This document shows, piece after piece, positions 1 through 7,330 of a stretch of DNA of 14,541 nucleotides (positions are counted from its first letter, which is position 1; every line of letters starts with the position of its first letter). The notes below the pieces were generated by a model. The model was given only the letters and a program-made list of their open reading frames with translations, did no database searches and was not told the origin of the DNA. Both the position numbers and the translations under genes were made by a program. The stretch comes from Peptococcaceae bacterium UBA3937 (GTDB taxonomy: Bacteria; Bacillota; Peptococcia; DRI-13; DTU073), in NCBI GenBank assembly GCA_002385735.1, contig DGEB01000012.1, positions 18,171-32,711 of the forward strand, written 5' to 3'.

Positions 1-177
1 CCGGCTATCGAAAGGCTGGAAAACTCGGTGATTAAAGAGGTAGTGGTGACCAATACGATTCCTTTAAGTAAGGACAAGCAGATTCCCAAGATTAAGGTTT
101 TATCCACCGCGCCTTTAATTGGTGAGGCGATTATCCGTGTTCACGCCGACCTGTCCATTAGTGAAATCTTTAATTAG
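1..177 (+). CDS. prs: Ribose-phosphate pyrophosphokinase, C-terminal end (partial)
   Basis: This is the last 58 codons of an open frame that enters from the left edge and stops at TAG 175-177. The visible protein contains VVVTNTIPL, followed by a run ending in LSTAPLIGEAIIRVH and LSISEIF. This matches the C-terminus of bacterial phosphoribosyl-pyrophosphate synthetase, including the TNTIP segment around the ribose-5-phosphate loop. The enzyme makes PRPP from ribose-5-phosphate and ATP in the cytosol, for nucleotide, His and Trp synthesis. It is followed after 36 bases by pth with no terminator between them, so the two are probably co-transcribed. In B. subtilis ctc lies between prs and pth; it is absent here. 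The N-terminal part and start are outside the window. Confidence 0.93.
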   Translation, partial: PAIERLENSVIKEVVVTNTIPLSKDKQIPKIKVLSTAPLIGEAIIRVHADLSISEIFN

Positions 178-213
178 GCAGGATGAAATCAATATTGGCG
201 GGGGGAGCTTGTG

Positions 214-813
214 ATGAAACTGCTTGTGGGGCTGGGGAATCCCGGCGCTCGCTATCAAAACACCCGGCATAATGTGGGGTTTATGGTCCTGGACGCCTTG
301 GCCGCCGAGTGGGGGGTTCGCATCGAAAAGAAAAGGGGGACCTCTTTAGTGGGGAAAGCCCTTTGCGAGGGTGAAAAGATCCTTTTGCTGAAACCCCAGA
401 CCTACATGAACCGAAGTGGGGAGGCCGTTTTAGAAGCCCTGCATTATTACCGGGACGCCATCGACGATTTGCTGGTAATCCATGATGATTTGGACCTGGA
501 AGTTGGGCGTTTGCGCTTCAAGCGGAATGGCGGCGCCGGCGGGCATAATGGGTTGAAATCCATTATGCAGATGTTGAATTCGGCGGATTTTGACCGCCTG
601 AAAATCGGCATCGGGCGACCGCACGGAGCTTGGAAGACGGAGGATTATGTGCTCGGGGTTTTTGACCCGGAGGAAAAAGCAGTTATCACGGAGGTTATTG
701 CGGAGGCGGCGCAAGGAGTAAAACTTTGGTGCCTCCAGGGCATTGATGAGGCGATGAATAAGCATAACTCCTTTCAGGTTAGCCTAAAAAAGGAAAAGGA
801 GGAGCAGCAATAA
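214..813 (+). CDS. pth: Peptidyl-tRNA hydrolase
   Basis: A 199-residue cytosolic enzyme that cleaves the ester bond of peptidyl-tRNAs released by stalled ribosomes and recycles the tRNA. It is full length for the bacterial Pth family. The N-terminal signature GLGNPGARYQNTRHNVGF carries N9 and the catalytic histidine H19. MNRSG follows near 65-69, then HDDLDL with D92, and GGAGGHNG with N112; all of the family's key positions are present. The C-terminus has a short Lys/Glu-rich tail. GTG 211 and ATG 214 are adjacent possible starts. I choose ATG 214 because the SD GGGGGAG (200-206) is then 7 bases away, against 4 for the GTG. It lies just after prs, and the fin and mfd genes follow, as in B. 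subtilis, where pth is also called spoVC. Confidence 0.96.
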   Translation: MKLLVGLGNPGARYQNTRHNVGFMVLDALAAEWGVRIEKKRGTSLVGKALCEGEKILLLKPQTYMNRSGEAVLEALHYYRDAIDDLLVIHDDLDLEVGRLRFKRNGGAGGHNGLKSIMQMLNSADFDRLKIGIGRPHGAWKTEDYVLGVFDPEEKAVITEVIAEAAQGVKLWCLQGIDEAMNKHNSFQVSLKKEKEEQQ

Positions 814-902
814 ATCCGGAGGTTGATAATATAATATAGGCAGGGAGTAAAGTAAGCGTAGCGTTTATAGCACTTGGTGCAGCAATGGTGAAGGGAAAGA
901 AG

Positions 903-933
903 TGAATAAGGACTCTTCTCCCGGGAGATACTA
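903..933 (+). promoter_or_regulatory. Sigma-G/F-like promoter upstream of the PrsW-like gene and fin
   Basis: TGAATA (903-908) and GATACTA (927-933) are separated by 18 bases. The forespore sigma-G/F consensus in Bacilli is about TGNATA with CATACTA at 17-18 bases, so only the first base of the -10 deviates. Exactly the same geometry appears before spoVT in this window. The predicted transcript starts near 940 and would cover the PrsW-like gene and fin. In B. subtilis fin is under forespore control, which agrees with this reading. No experiment supports it. Confidence 0.6.
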
Positions 934-1019
934 TAGCTTAGACTTAACCCAGTTTAACGGTGGAGCCGGTGAAAGTTGGACCGGTGGAGCCGGTAGAGCC
1001 AGGACGCAAGGAGGAGCCA

Positions 1020-1436
1020 ATGTCATTTGTATGGGCAGGACTGCTGGCTGCGGCCGGAGCCTGGGTATTAAACAGGTTGGTGGTGCGGCTTTACGGCGAA
1101 ACAGCGATCTTTAAGCTCATTCCCTGGCTGGAGGAAACGTTAAAAACAGGAAGCGCGCTCCTTACCGGTGCCGACCTTGTTTTAACCCATAGTGTCTTTG
1201 GTCTAGCGGAGGCGCTGCACGATTATCTGGTTTCCCCCCGGTGGGGGCTGGCAGCCGGACTTGTCGGGATCATCAGTCACTGGTTTTATGGCTGGGTTAC
1301 CGGCGTACTGTATGGTTATACCGGATCCTGGTTGGTGAGTGTCTTTTTGACGGGAGCCATTCACATGGGCTGGAATTATTTGATGGTACGCCTTTTTTCC
1401 TTTTTCTCCGTCGGGCCGCGGAGAAAGGGGAAGTAG
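1020..1436 (+). CDS. Compact PrsW/CPBP-like intramembrane glutamic protease (putative)
   Basis: A 138-residue polytopic membrane protein with hydrophobic segments at about 3-24, 45-68, 76-99 and 103-128. It carries, in order, the four motifs of PrsW-type glutamic proteases: E38-E39-x-x-K42 (EExxK), F60-x-x-x-E64 (FxxxE), H87 followed by glycines at +4, +8 and +12, and H115-x-x-x-N119 (HxxxN; PrsW itself has HxxxD, CPBP members often N). The distance from FxxxE to the third motif (27 residues) is close to that in B. subtilis PrsW as I remember it. PrsW cleaves the anti-sigma factor RsiW, but is about 220 residues, so this version lacks N-terminal membrane segments. ATG 1020 is chosen because AAGGAGG (1008-1014) lies 5 bases upstream; GTG 960 has no SD. 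It sits 17 bases before fin behind a forespore-type promoter. The family call is moderately sure; substrate and role are unknown. Confidence 0.6.
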   Translation: MSFVWAGLLAAAGAWVLNRLVVRLYGETAIFKLIPWLEETLKTGSALLTGADLVLTHSVFGLAEALHDYLVSPRWGLAAGLVGIISHWFYGWVTGVLYGYTGSWLVSVFLTGAIHMGWNYLMVRLFSFFSVGPRRKGK

Positions 1437-1453
1437 ACAGGAGGGAGTCTGGG

Positions 1454-1693
1454 TTGCGCTTTATTTACGTCTGTAATGAGTGCCAAAGCTTCATCGGGGA
1501 GATTGAACTGCAGAATTGGGATGAGACGATGCTGGGTTTTGATACGCTGACCCAGGGGGAAAAGCAGGAACTGGTCAGTATTGATCCATACCGGCAGACG
1601 GGGGTTGTCAAGGCGATTTGCGATTATTGTTTCAAGGAAAAGTCGGGGCTGCTCCGTTTTTATCAGGAGCCGGAGCGGAACATCCTGCAATAA
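1454..1693 (+). CDS. fin: Anti-sigma-F factor Fin
   Basis: A 79-residue protein of the Fin (YabK) family, which in B. subtilis binds sigma-F in the forespore and helps the switch to sigma-G. Two CxxC knuckles, C7/C10 and C56/C59, probably bind one zinc ion. The segment MLGFDTLTQGEKQEL (26-40) matches the family's conserved LGF-x-x-L-T centre. The longer in-frame extension from 1241 overlaps the upstream membrane protein. I place the start at TTG 1454, with AGGAGGG (1439-1445) 8 bases upstream, giving the family's usual length. The position between pth and mfd is the same as in B. subtilis. It probably shares a transcript with the PrsW-like gene from the sigma-G/F-like promoter at 903-933. A hairpin follows the stop. 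Confidence 0.9.
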   Translation: MRFIYVCNECQSFIGEIELQNWDETMLGFDTLTQGEKQELVSIDPYRQTGVVKAICDYCFKEKSGLLRFYQEPERNILQ

Positions 1694-1708
1694 GGAAAAT
1701 TTAAAAAA

Positions 1709-1737
1709 AGTGGGGGTCGTAAGGACGCCCACTCTTT
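1709..1737 (+). terminator. Weak hairpin after fin
   Basis: AGTGGG (1709-1714) pairs with CCCACT (1728-1733). A G-G mismatch and a further GTC/GAC pairing close a 5-base loop. Only a short CTTT follows the stem, so this may be a weak or attenuating terminator between fin and mfd. Confidence 0.45.
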
Positions 1738-1798
1738 AGCATGAGAGAATCTAAATAAAGAGCACAGGCGAGAATACCAGGAGAGGACCTAAAGGAAG

Positions 1799-4700
1799 AT
1801 GTCGTTACAAGCGGTTTTAAACTATTTAAAAAAAGGAAAAGAATACGGTTATTTACAAGAACAGTTTAAGCAGTTCAATTACAATCTGGTTTACGGAGTA
1901 ACCGGATCCCAAAAGAGTGTCTTGGCCACCCTGTTCATGGAGATGGGAGGACGGCCGTTACTGTACCTTGTGGAATCACCGGTCAGGGGCAAAGAAGTTT
2001 TTGATGATTTATGTAATTTGCTGCCCGCTCAGCTGGTGCAGTTTTTCCCTGCCCTGGACACGATTCCTTTTGAAGTGCTGGCGCAGAGTCATGAGACCCG
2101 GCGTAAGCGCCTGGAGGTGTTGGAGGGGCTCCTTACCGGCAAGGTGAAAGTAGTGGTCACCACCGTGGAAGCTTTGAGCAAAAGACTGCTGCCCCCGGAA
2201 AACCTGCGGGAAGCGATGATTCATTTAAAAACCGGGCAGCGGATTGAACCGGGCGCACTGCTGAACCAGCTGCTGGCCATCGGTTATCAAAGGGTAGAGC
2301 GCGTAGAAGACAAGGGACAATTTGCCCTCCGGGGCGGGATTTTGGATGTTTATCCACCGACGCTGGAAAACCCGGTGCGCCTTGAGTTTTTCGATGATGA
2401 GCTTGAATCGATGCGGATTTTTGCGGTGGAAAACCAGCGGTCTTTACGAAAAGTCGCCGAAGTTGTCTTCTTTCCGGCGGCGGAATTTTTTGTGGGGGAG
2501 ATGGATAAACAGGCCGCACTGCGGAAGATCAAGCGGGAGGAAGAGGAACTGCTCAAAAAGCTGGAGCGGGTCGGACGGAAAGAAGCTTATGGCTCTTTTT
2601 CAGAAAAAATAAAACAAATTGAAGAATTCCTGTTGAATGAACAGTACTTTCCGGGGCATGAACAGCTTTTGCCCTATTTTACGGAATGTGCGGCGACGCT
2701 CGTGGACTACTTCGGGGAAAAACCGCTGGTGATTTTCGACGAGCCCAGCCGCCAGCGGGAAAGCAACCAGGCCCGGGAGCGGGAAATCCAGGAAACTTAT
2801 CACGCCCTTTTGGAAAAAGGCAAGGTCTTGCCGGGGCAAGCCAAAAATTATCTTAATTGGGGAGAAATATGGAATATTATAATGGGCAGCAAGCTGGTGT
2901 TCTTTTCCTTGCTGCCCAAAAAACCGGTGGAGGCTGAGACCGTTAATTTAATCGGGATTTCCGCGAAAACAACCGGTGTGTTTATGGGGAAAACTCGGCT
3001 CCTGGCCGATGAACTGAAGGAATTAAAAAGACTGAAAAACGCGGTGGTCATTCTCGTTAATTCCCGGGAGCGGGGGGAACGCCTGCGGCAGGGTCTGGGG
3101 GACTCGGATGTGGAAGCGGTCTATGTGGAAGGGGATTTTGAGCCCCAGGGCGGTGGCATCTACATTACCAGCGGGCATTTAACCAGCGGCTTTGAATTAA
3201 CGGCCTGGCGCCTGGTTGTTTTTACGGAGCATGAGCTCTATAACCAGCCGAAGAAACGGATGCCCCGGCGGATGTTCCAGGAAGGCAAGCGCATCGCTGT
3301 TTTGGAGGATTTAAAAACCGGGGACTATGTGGTGCACGTCAATCACGGGATCGGACGCTATACCGGAATTGAAAAATTAGTCGTGGGGGAATCGGAAAAA
3401 GACTATCTGGTGATTAAATACCAGGGAGAAGATAAACTCTATGTGCCCACGGACCAGGTGGGTTTACTGCAGAAATACAGCTACCAGGAAGGGCAGACGC
3501 CGAAACTGTCCCGTTTAGGCGGGAACGAATGGAACAAGGTCAAAAGCCGGGTTAAAAAGAGCGTCCAGGATTTGGCCCAGCAGTTGTTGATGCTTTATGC
3601 GTCCCGGGAAGCGCAGCCGGGGCACGCTTTTCCGTCCGATACCCCCTGGCAGAGGGAATTTGAAGACGCATTCCCTTACGAAGAGACGGAAGACCAGTTG
3701 AAATCCATTGAGGAAGTAAAACGGGATATGGAAAGGGACCGGGCGATGGACCGCTTGTTATGCGGGGATGTGGGTTATGGCAAGACGGAGGTGGCCATCC
3801 GGGCCGCCTTTAAAGCGGCGCTGGACGGACGGCAGACGGCGGTTTTAGTTCCGACCACGGTGCTGGCCCAGCAGCATTACAACACCTTTCGGGAAAGGTT
3901 TGCGGGTTTCCCGGTGACGGTGGATGTGTTAAGCCGTTTTCGTTCGCCCAAGGAGCAAAAGGAGATTATCAAAAACCTGGCCCTGGGCAAGATCGACGTG
4001 ATTATCGGGACTCACCGGCTCTTATCCAAGGGGATTACGTTTCATAATTTAGGCCTTTTGATTATTGATGAGGAGCAGCGGTTCGGAGTTTGGCACAAGG
4101 AAAAGTTGAAAAATATTAAGAAAACCGTAGACGTCCTTACTCTTACCGCCACGCCGATTCCCCGCACCTTACAGATGTCTCTGGCCGGAGTGCGGGATAT
4201 GAGTATCATTGAAACTCCCCCTGAGGAACGTTACCCGGTGCAGACCTTTGTGGTGGAGCACAGCCCGCAGTTGGTAATAGAGGCCATCCGGCGGGAATTA
4301 GGGCGTGGGGGGCAGGTCTACTATGTCCATAACCGGGTGGAGGATATTGAAAAGACCTTGCTGGAACTGCAGCAGCTGGTTCCCGAAGCCAGGATCGGGA
4401 TCGCTCATGGCCAGATGCCGGAAGTGCAGTTGGAAAACGTCATGCTGGACCTCATCGAAGGCCATCTGGACGTGCTGCTGTGCACCACGATTATTGAGTC
4501 GGGGCTGGACATTCCCAATGTGAATACCCTGATTATTGATGATGCCGATAAGTTAGGCTTAGCCCAGCTTTATCAGTTGAGGGGCCGGGTGGGCCGGTCC
4601 AACCGGGTGGCTTATGCCTATTTAACCTATAAAAAAGACAAGGTGCTTTCGGAAGTAGCCGAAAAAAGACTCAGCGCGATTCGGGAATTTACCGAGTTAG

Positions 4701-5335
4701 GTTCCGGCTTTAAGATTGCCATGCGGGACATGGAAATAAGGGGAGCCGGCAACATTTTGGGCGCTGAGCAAAGCGGGCAAATCGCTTCGGTGGGCTTTGA
4801 CCTGTATTGCCGGTTGCTGGAGGAGGCTGTGCGGGAGTTGAAAGGGGAGCCCATCCCGGAAGAAAAAGTGGTCACCATTGATATTCAGGTGAAAGCCTAC
4901 ATCCCGCAGGAATACATTAGTGACAACGGCACGAAAATTGATTTTTACCAGCGGATCAACGCGGTGAAGAAGAAAGAGGAAATCCGGTTATTGGCCGAGG
5001 AGTTAAGAGACCGTTTCGGGCCGCATCCCGAGCCTTTGGTCAATTTATTAAAGATTGCGGCCATCAAGCTGGTAGCTACCGCAAGCAAGATTGCTTCCAT
5101 CGTTCAGGAAAAGGATCTGATCAGGATTACGATGGAAGACGACCATGGCCTAACCGGCAGCCAACTCATGGAGTTGGCGCGGCGTTACCGCCGGAAGGTC
5201 AGCTTTAACGCCTCGCAGGGGCTGGATATTTTAATCAACATGCAGGGCGTCGAGCAACAGCAGATGTTAGAGTTTCTGGATAAAATCGTTATGGAATTAT
5301 CCGTACTTGTTAAAGGAGACCAAAGTTTGTTATAA
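1799..5335 (+). CDS. mfd: Transcription-repair coupling factor Mfd
   Basis: A 1178-residue DNA translocase, full length for the family. It recognises RNA polymerase stalled at lesions, pushes it off the template and recruits UvrA. Residues 1-330 form the UvrB-like module, with a P-loop-like GVTGSQKS near 33-40. The CarD-like RNA-polymerase-interaction domain starts at D504 (DLKTGDYVVHVNHGIGRYTG). The helicase core has Walker A GDVGYGKT (656-663), the Walker B motif DEEQ (757-760) and TATPIPRT. The translocation (TRG) motif region begins at R976-D-M-E-I-R-G-A-G. The C-terminal TRCF domain includes KAYIPQEYI and DFYQRI. ATG 1799 has AAAGGA close upstream and GGAGAGGA 11 bases away. The final codons carry a promoter for the next gene, and the stop TAA overlaps that promoter's -10 box. 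Confidence 0.98.
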   Translation: MSLQAVLNYLKKGKEYGYLQEQFKQFNYNLVYGVTGSQKSVLATLFMEMGGRPLLYLVESPVRGKEVFDDLCNLLPAQLVQFFPALDTIPFEVLAQSHETRRKRLEVLEGLLTGKVKVVVTTVEALSKRLLPPENLREAMIHLKTGQRIEPGALLNQLLAIGYQRVERVEDKGQFALRGGILDVYPPTLENPVRLEFFDDELESMRIFAVENQRSLRKVAEVVFFPAAEFFVGEMDKQAALRKIKREEEELLKKLERVGRKEAYGSFSEKIKQIEEFLLNEQYFPGHEQLLPYFTECAATLVDYFGEKPLVIFDEPSRQRESNQAREREIQETYHALLEKGKVLPGQAKNYLNWGEIWNIIMGSKLVFFSLLPKKPVEAETVNLIGISAKTTGVFMGKTRLLADELKELKRLKNAVVILVNSRERGERLRQGLGDSDVEAVYVEGDFEPQGGGIYITSGHLTSGFELTAWRLVVFTEHELYNQPKKRMPRRMFQEGKRIAVLEDLKTGDYVVHVNHGIGRYTGIEKLVVGESEKDYLVIKYQGEDKLYVPTDQVGLLQKYSYQEGQTPKLSRLGGNEWNKVKSRVKKSVQDLAQQLLMLYASREAQPGHAFPSDTPWQREFEDAFPYEETEDQLKSIEEVKRDMERDRAMDRLLCGDVGYGKTEVAIRAAFKAALDGRQTAVLVPTTVLAQQHYNTFRERFAGFPVTVDVLSRFRSPKEQKEIIKNLALGKIDVIIGTHRLLSKGITFHNLGLLIIDEEQRFGVWHKEKLKNIKKTVDVLTLTATPIPRTLQMSLAGVRDMSIIETPPEERYPVQTFVVEHSPQLVIEAIRRELGRGGQVYYVHNRVEDIEKTLLELQQLVPEARIGIAHGQMPEVQLENVMLDLIEGHLDVLLCTTIIESGLDIPNVNTLIIDDADKLGLAQLYQLRGRVGRSNRVAYAYLTYKKDKVLSEVAEKRLSAIREFTELGSGFKIAMRDMEIRGAGNILGAEQSGQIASVGFDLYCRLLEEAVRELKGEPIPEEKVVTIDIQVKAYIPQEYISDNGTKIDFYQRINAVKKKEEIRLLAEELRDRFGPHPEPLVNLLKIAAIKLVATASKIASIVQEKDLIRITMEDDHGLTGSQLMELARRYRRKVSFNASQGLDILINMQGVEQQQMLEFLDKIVMELSVLVKGDQSLL

Positions 5336-5336
5336 T
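5307..5336 (+). promoter_or_regulatory. Sigma-A-like promoter inside the 3' end of mfd
   Basis: TTGTTA (5307-5312) and a perfect TATAAT (5331-5336) are spaced by 18 bases. A transcript would start near 5343 and give a leader of about 37 bases to ATG 5380. The -10 covers the mfd stop codon and the alternative ATG at 5335, so transcripts from here cannot use that ATG. This supports the later start for the lipoprotein gene. Confidence 0.65.
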
Positions 5337-5379
5337 GGGTTATGGTTTTAGTAAATTTAAAATATTTGGGGGTAAGGAA

Positions 5380-6420
5380 ATGGGGAAAAAGAGGTATAGA
5401 TGGTTAGCGTATTTGATGATCGTTGCTTTTTTATTTACCGCTTGCGGAAAGGAAAATGTGGTGGCTACCGTGAACGGGGAAAAGATTACGGAAAAACAGT
5501 TTAACGCCCGGTTAGAGCAAATGGCCAATCTGTACGGCTATGATTTGAACAGCGAGGAAGGAAAAGAAATCAAGGCCTTTCTCCAGGAGCAGGTTTTAGA
5601 TAGCCTCATTGAAGAAACAGTTCTTGTGCAGGCGGCCCAAAATGAAAAGATTAGTTATAGTAAAAAAGAGTTGGAAGAGGAAATAGAAAATTTTAAAAAG
5701 AACTTTCCTAATGAAGCGGACTACAAAAAGTATTTGGACGAGCGGAAATTGACGGAAGAAGACGTGCGGGACATTTTATATAAGGGTGCACTCATTGACC
5801 AGTTATACAACAAAGTAACCAGCGGGATCACGCAATCGTCCCAGGATGCGGAAGAATACTATAATGAAAACAAGGAAGAATTCGTGCTTCCGGAACGGGT
5901 GTCCGTAAGGCACATTCTGGTGGAAACAGAAGAAGAAGCCAGGGAGATTATCAAACGTCTGAATGAGGGGGAGGATTTCATCGAACTGGTCAAAGAGAAG
6001 TCCATCGATCCTCCCGCCAAGGAAAACGAAGGATTTTACGGCCCCTTTAGCCGCGAAGAAAACTTTTACGAAGAATTTAAAGAAGCCGCTTTTGGGCTGA
6101 AGGAGGTTGGGGATTATACCAAAACTCCGGTCCAAACGGTTGGCGGCTACCATATCATCAAGCTTGAAAGCCGGGAAGAAGAAAAACAGTCCACTTTTGA
6201 AGAGGTCAAGGATTGGATTGAACAGCAATTCCTGGCGCGGGAAAAGAGCATTAAGTTTGAGGAATACAAAAACGATCTAATGGAAAAAGCCGAGATCGAG
6301 AAGAATTTATCGTCGGCGAACGAGAAGGACAAGACTGGTGAAGAAGAAGCCGAAGCGGATCTTCCCTCTGAAGCTCCCGCTTCCGATGCTGATTCTGCTT
6401 CCGATGGGGAGCAAGAATAA
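5380..6420 (+). CDS. prsA: PrsA-like foldase lipoprotein, parvulin-type peptidyl-prolyl isomerase
   Basis: A 346-residue exported lipoprotein. The N-terminus has basic residues GKKRYR, a hydrophobic core to residue 19, and the lipobox F-T-A-C with C22 as the lipid-anchored residue. Residues about 27-165 are a helical SurA/PrsA N-terminal chaperone domain. The PpiC/parvulin domain runs from about 168 to 265, starting at LPERVSVRHILV and ending with GGYHIIKL. The end is an acidic Ala/Ser/Glu tail. PrsA-type proteins help secreted proteins fold at the outer face of the membrane. The longer frame from ATG 5335 would put 15 residues before the signal peptide. ATG 5380 fits the signal sequence, has GGGGGTAAGG (5368-5377) upstream, and lies downstream of the promoter at 5307-5336. 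A strong terminator follows. Confidence 0.9.
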   Translation: MGKKRYRWLAYLMIVAFLFTACGKENVVATVNGEKITEKQFNARLEQMANLYGYDLNSEEGKEIKAFLQEQVLDSLIEETVLVQAAQNEKISYSKKELEEEIENFKKNFPNEADYKKYLDERKLTEEDVRDILYKGALIDQLYNKVTSGITQSSQDAEEYYNENKEEFVLPERVSVRHILVETEEEAREIIKRLNEGEDFIELVKEKSIDPPAKENEGFYGPFSREENFYEEFKEAAFGLKEVGDYTKTPVQTVGGYHIIKLESREEEKQSTFEEVKDWIEQQFLAREKSIKFEEYKNDLMEKAEIEKNLSSANEKDKTGEEEAEADLPSEAPASDADSASDGEQE

Positions 6421-6446
6421 AGATTCTCCAGAGCAAGCATAGCGGC

Positions 6447-6487
6447 ATACCCTTGCGGCATCTCATGATGCGCAAGGGTATTTTTTT
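6447..6487 (+). terminator. Rho-independent terminator after prsA
   Basis: ATACCCTTGCG (6447-6457) pairs perfectly with CGCAAGGGTAT (6471-6481) over 11 bp, and the transcript ends in seven T (6481-6487). It separates the mfd/prsA unit from spoVT. Confidence 0.93.
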
Positions 6488-6582
6488 CGGTATAAAAAAC
6501 TTCCCGGGAACAAACAATGATAGAGGCAGGAAAAAAAGGCTAAGAAAGGAGGCCATGCACATCATTTGCATTGATGGAAAAA

Positions 6583-6613
6583 AGAATAAATAACAGGTCA
6601 AAGATATATACTA
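6583..6613 (+). promoter_or_regulatory. Sigma-G/F-like promoter of spoVT
   Basis: AGAATA (6583-6588) and TATACTA (6607-6613) lie 18 bases apart, close to the forespore consensus TGNATA / CATACTA with one mismatch in each box. The spacing is identical to that of the promoter at 903-933. In B. subtilis spoVT is transcribed by sigma-G, so the site is in the expected place. Predicted start is near 6620, with a leader of about 40 bases. Confidence 0.55.
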
Positions 6614-6659
6614 TCTTTAAAGAATCCCTTAATTACCAAAAAGGAAAGAAGGTGACGGG

Positions 6660-7220
6660 ATGAAAGCAACCGGGATCGTTCGCCGCATCGACGATTTGGG
6701 GAGAGTGGTCATACCGAAGGAAATACGCAGGACCCTCCGCATCCGCGAGGGAGATCCTTTAGAGATTTTTGTAGATAGAGAAGGGGAGGTTATTCTAAAG
6801 AAATACTCTCCGATTGGCGAGCTGGGGGATTTTGCCAAGGAATTTGCTGATTCGCTCTATGAAGCGACAGGACATATCTCTTGTATTGCGGACCGGGACC
6901 AGATTATCGCCGTAGCCGGCGGGCCGAAAAAGGAGTATTTGAACAAAAGAATTGGACCGGCGGTCGAAAAAGTAATGGATGAAAGAAGGGCTGTTTTAAT
7001 TAATGAAAGCGGTCAACATCCTTATTGCGCCATTTGTTCGACGGATGAAGGCGGCGAATGCAAGTATACGGCAGAAGTAATTGCGCCGATTATTGCCGAA
7101 GGAGACCCGATTGGAGCAGTCCTTATTTTTTCGAAAGAATCCAATGTCAAGTTTACGGATCTGGAAATGAAGTTAGCGGAGACGGCGGCTTCTTTTCTGG
7201 CCAAACAAATGGAGCAGTAA
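6660..7220 (+). CDS. spoVT: Stage V sporulation transcription factor SpoVT
   Basis: A 186-residue DNA-binding regulator. The N-terminal AbrB/SpoVT swapped-hairpin domain (1-50) begins MKATGIVRRIDDLGRVVIPK and continues with EIRRTLRIREGDPLEIF. The C-terminal GAF domain (about 56-180) contains CAICSTDEGGECKYTAEVIAPI. Length and sequence agree with B. subtilis SpoVT, which acts in the forespore to adjust sigma-G-dependent genes, including spore coat and germination functions. The start is at ATG 6660, with the purine-rich AAAGGAAAGAAGG upstream. The gene is a single-gene unit: a sigma-G/F-like promoter at 6583-6613 and a terminator at 7293-7325. The yabM-type membrane gene found next in B. subtilis is missing here. 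Confidence 0.97.
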   Translation: MKATGIVRRIDDLGRVVIPKEIRRTLRIREGDPLEIFVDREGEVILKKYSPIGELGDFAKEFADSLYEATGHISCIADRDQIIAVAGGPKKEYLNKRIGPAVEKVMDERRAVLINESGQHPYCAICSTDEGGECKYTAEVIAPIIAEGDPIGAVLIFSKESNVKFTDLEMKLAETAASFLAKQMEQ

Positions 7221-7292
7221 AGAATGGCGCAATAAGCATTACAGCAGTAGAGAAGGAAGCGGTTCATGGAGTAATCAGGTTATGGAACAGGG

Positions 7293-7325
7293 AAGGCGGT
7301 GCCAAGTACCGCCTTTTTCTTTTTG
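7293..7325 (+). terminator. Rho-independent terminator after spoVT
   Basis: AAGGCGGT (7293-7300) pairs with ACCGCCTT (7308-7315) around a 7-base loop, followed by a T-rich stretch (7314-7325) interrupted by one C. Confidence 0.88.
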
Positions 7326-7330
7326 CGCTC

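Noticed and set aside
830..835. TATAAT after pth as a sigma-A promoter
   Set aside because: No acceptable -35 box lies 16-18 bases upstream; the box is probably part of an AT-rich run.
840..904. Stretch encoding a small hydrophobic peptide (VSVAFIALGAAMVKGKK)
   Set aside because: It looks like a membrane peptide but is preceded in frame by TAG 837-839 and has no usable start codon before its hydrophobic part.
902..1114. Open frame of 70 codons overlapping the PrsW-like gene in another frame
   Set aside because: It has no good SD, covers the sigma-G/F-like promoter, and its protein is Gly/Arg-rich out-of-frame sequence of the real gene.
1241..1453. In-frame upstream extension of fin
   Set aside because: It overlaps the upstream membrane-protein gene, and the SD at 1439-1445 plus family length point to TTG 1454.
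2009..3051. Several reverse-strand open frames inside mfd
   Set aside because: They are antisense shadows of a strongly conserved gene, without SDs or recognisable protein features.
6555..6663. Short frames before spoVT: a 12-codon frame from ATG 6555 after AAAGGAGG, and a 29-codon frame from ATG 6574 overlapping the spoVT start
   Set aside because: The SD is only 2 bases from ATG 6555 and 21 bases from ATG 6574. The second frame also spans the likely spoVT promoter.
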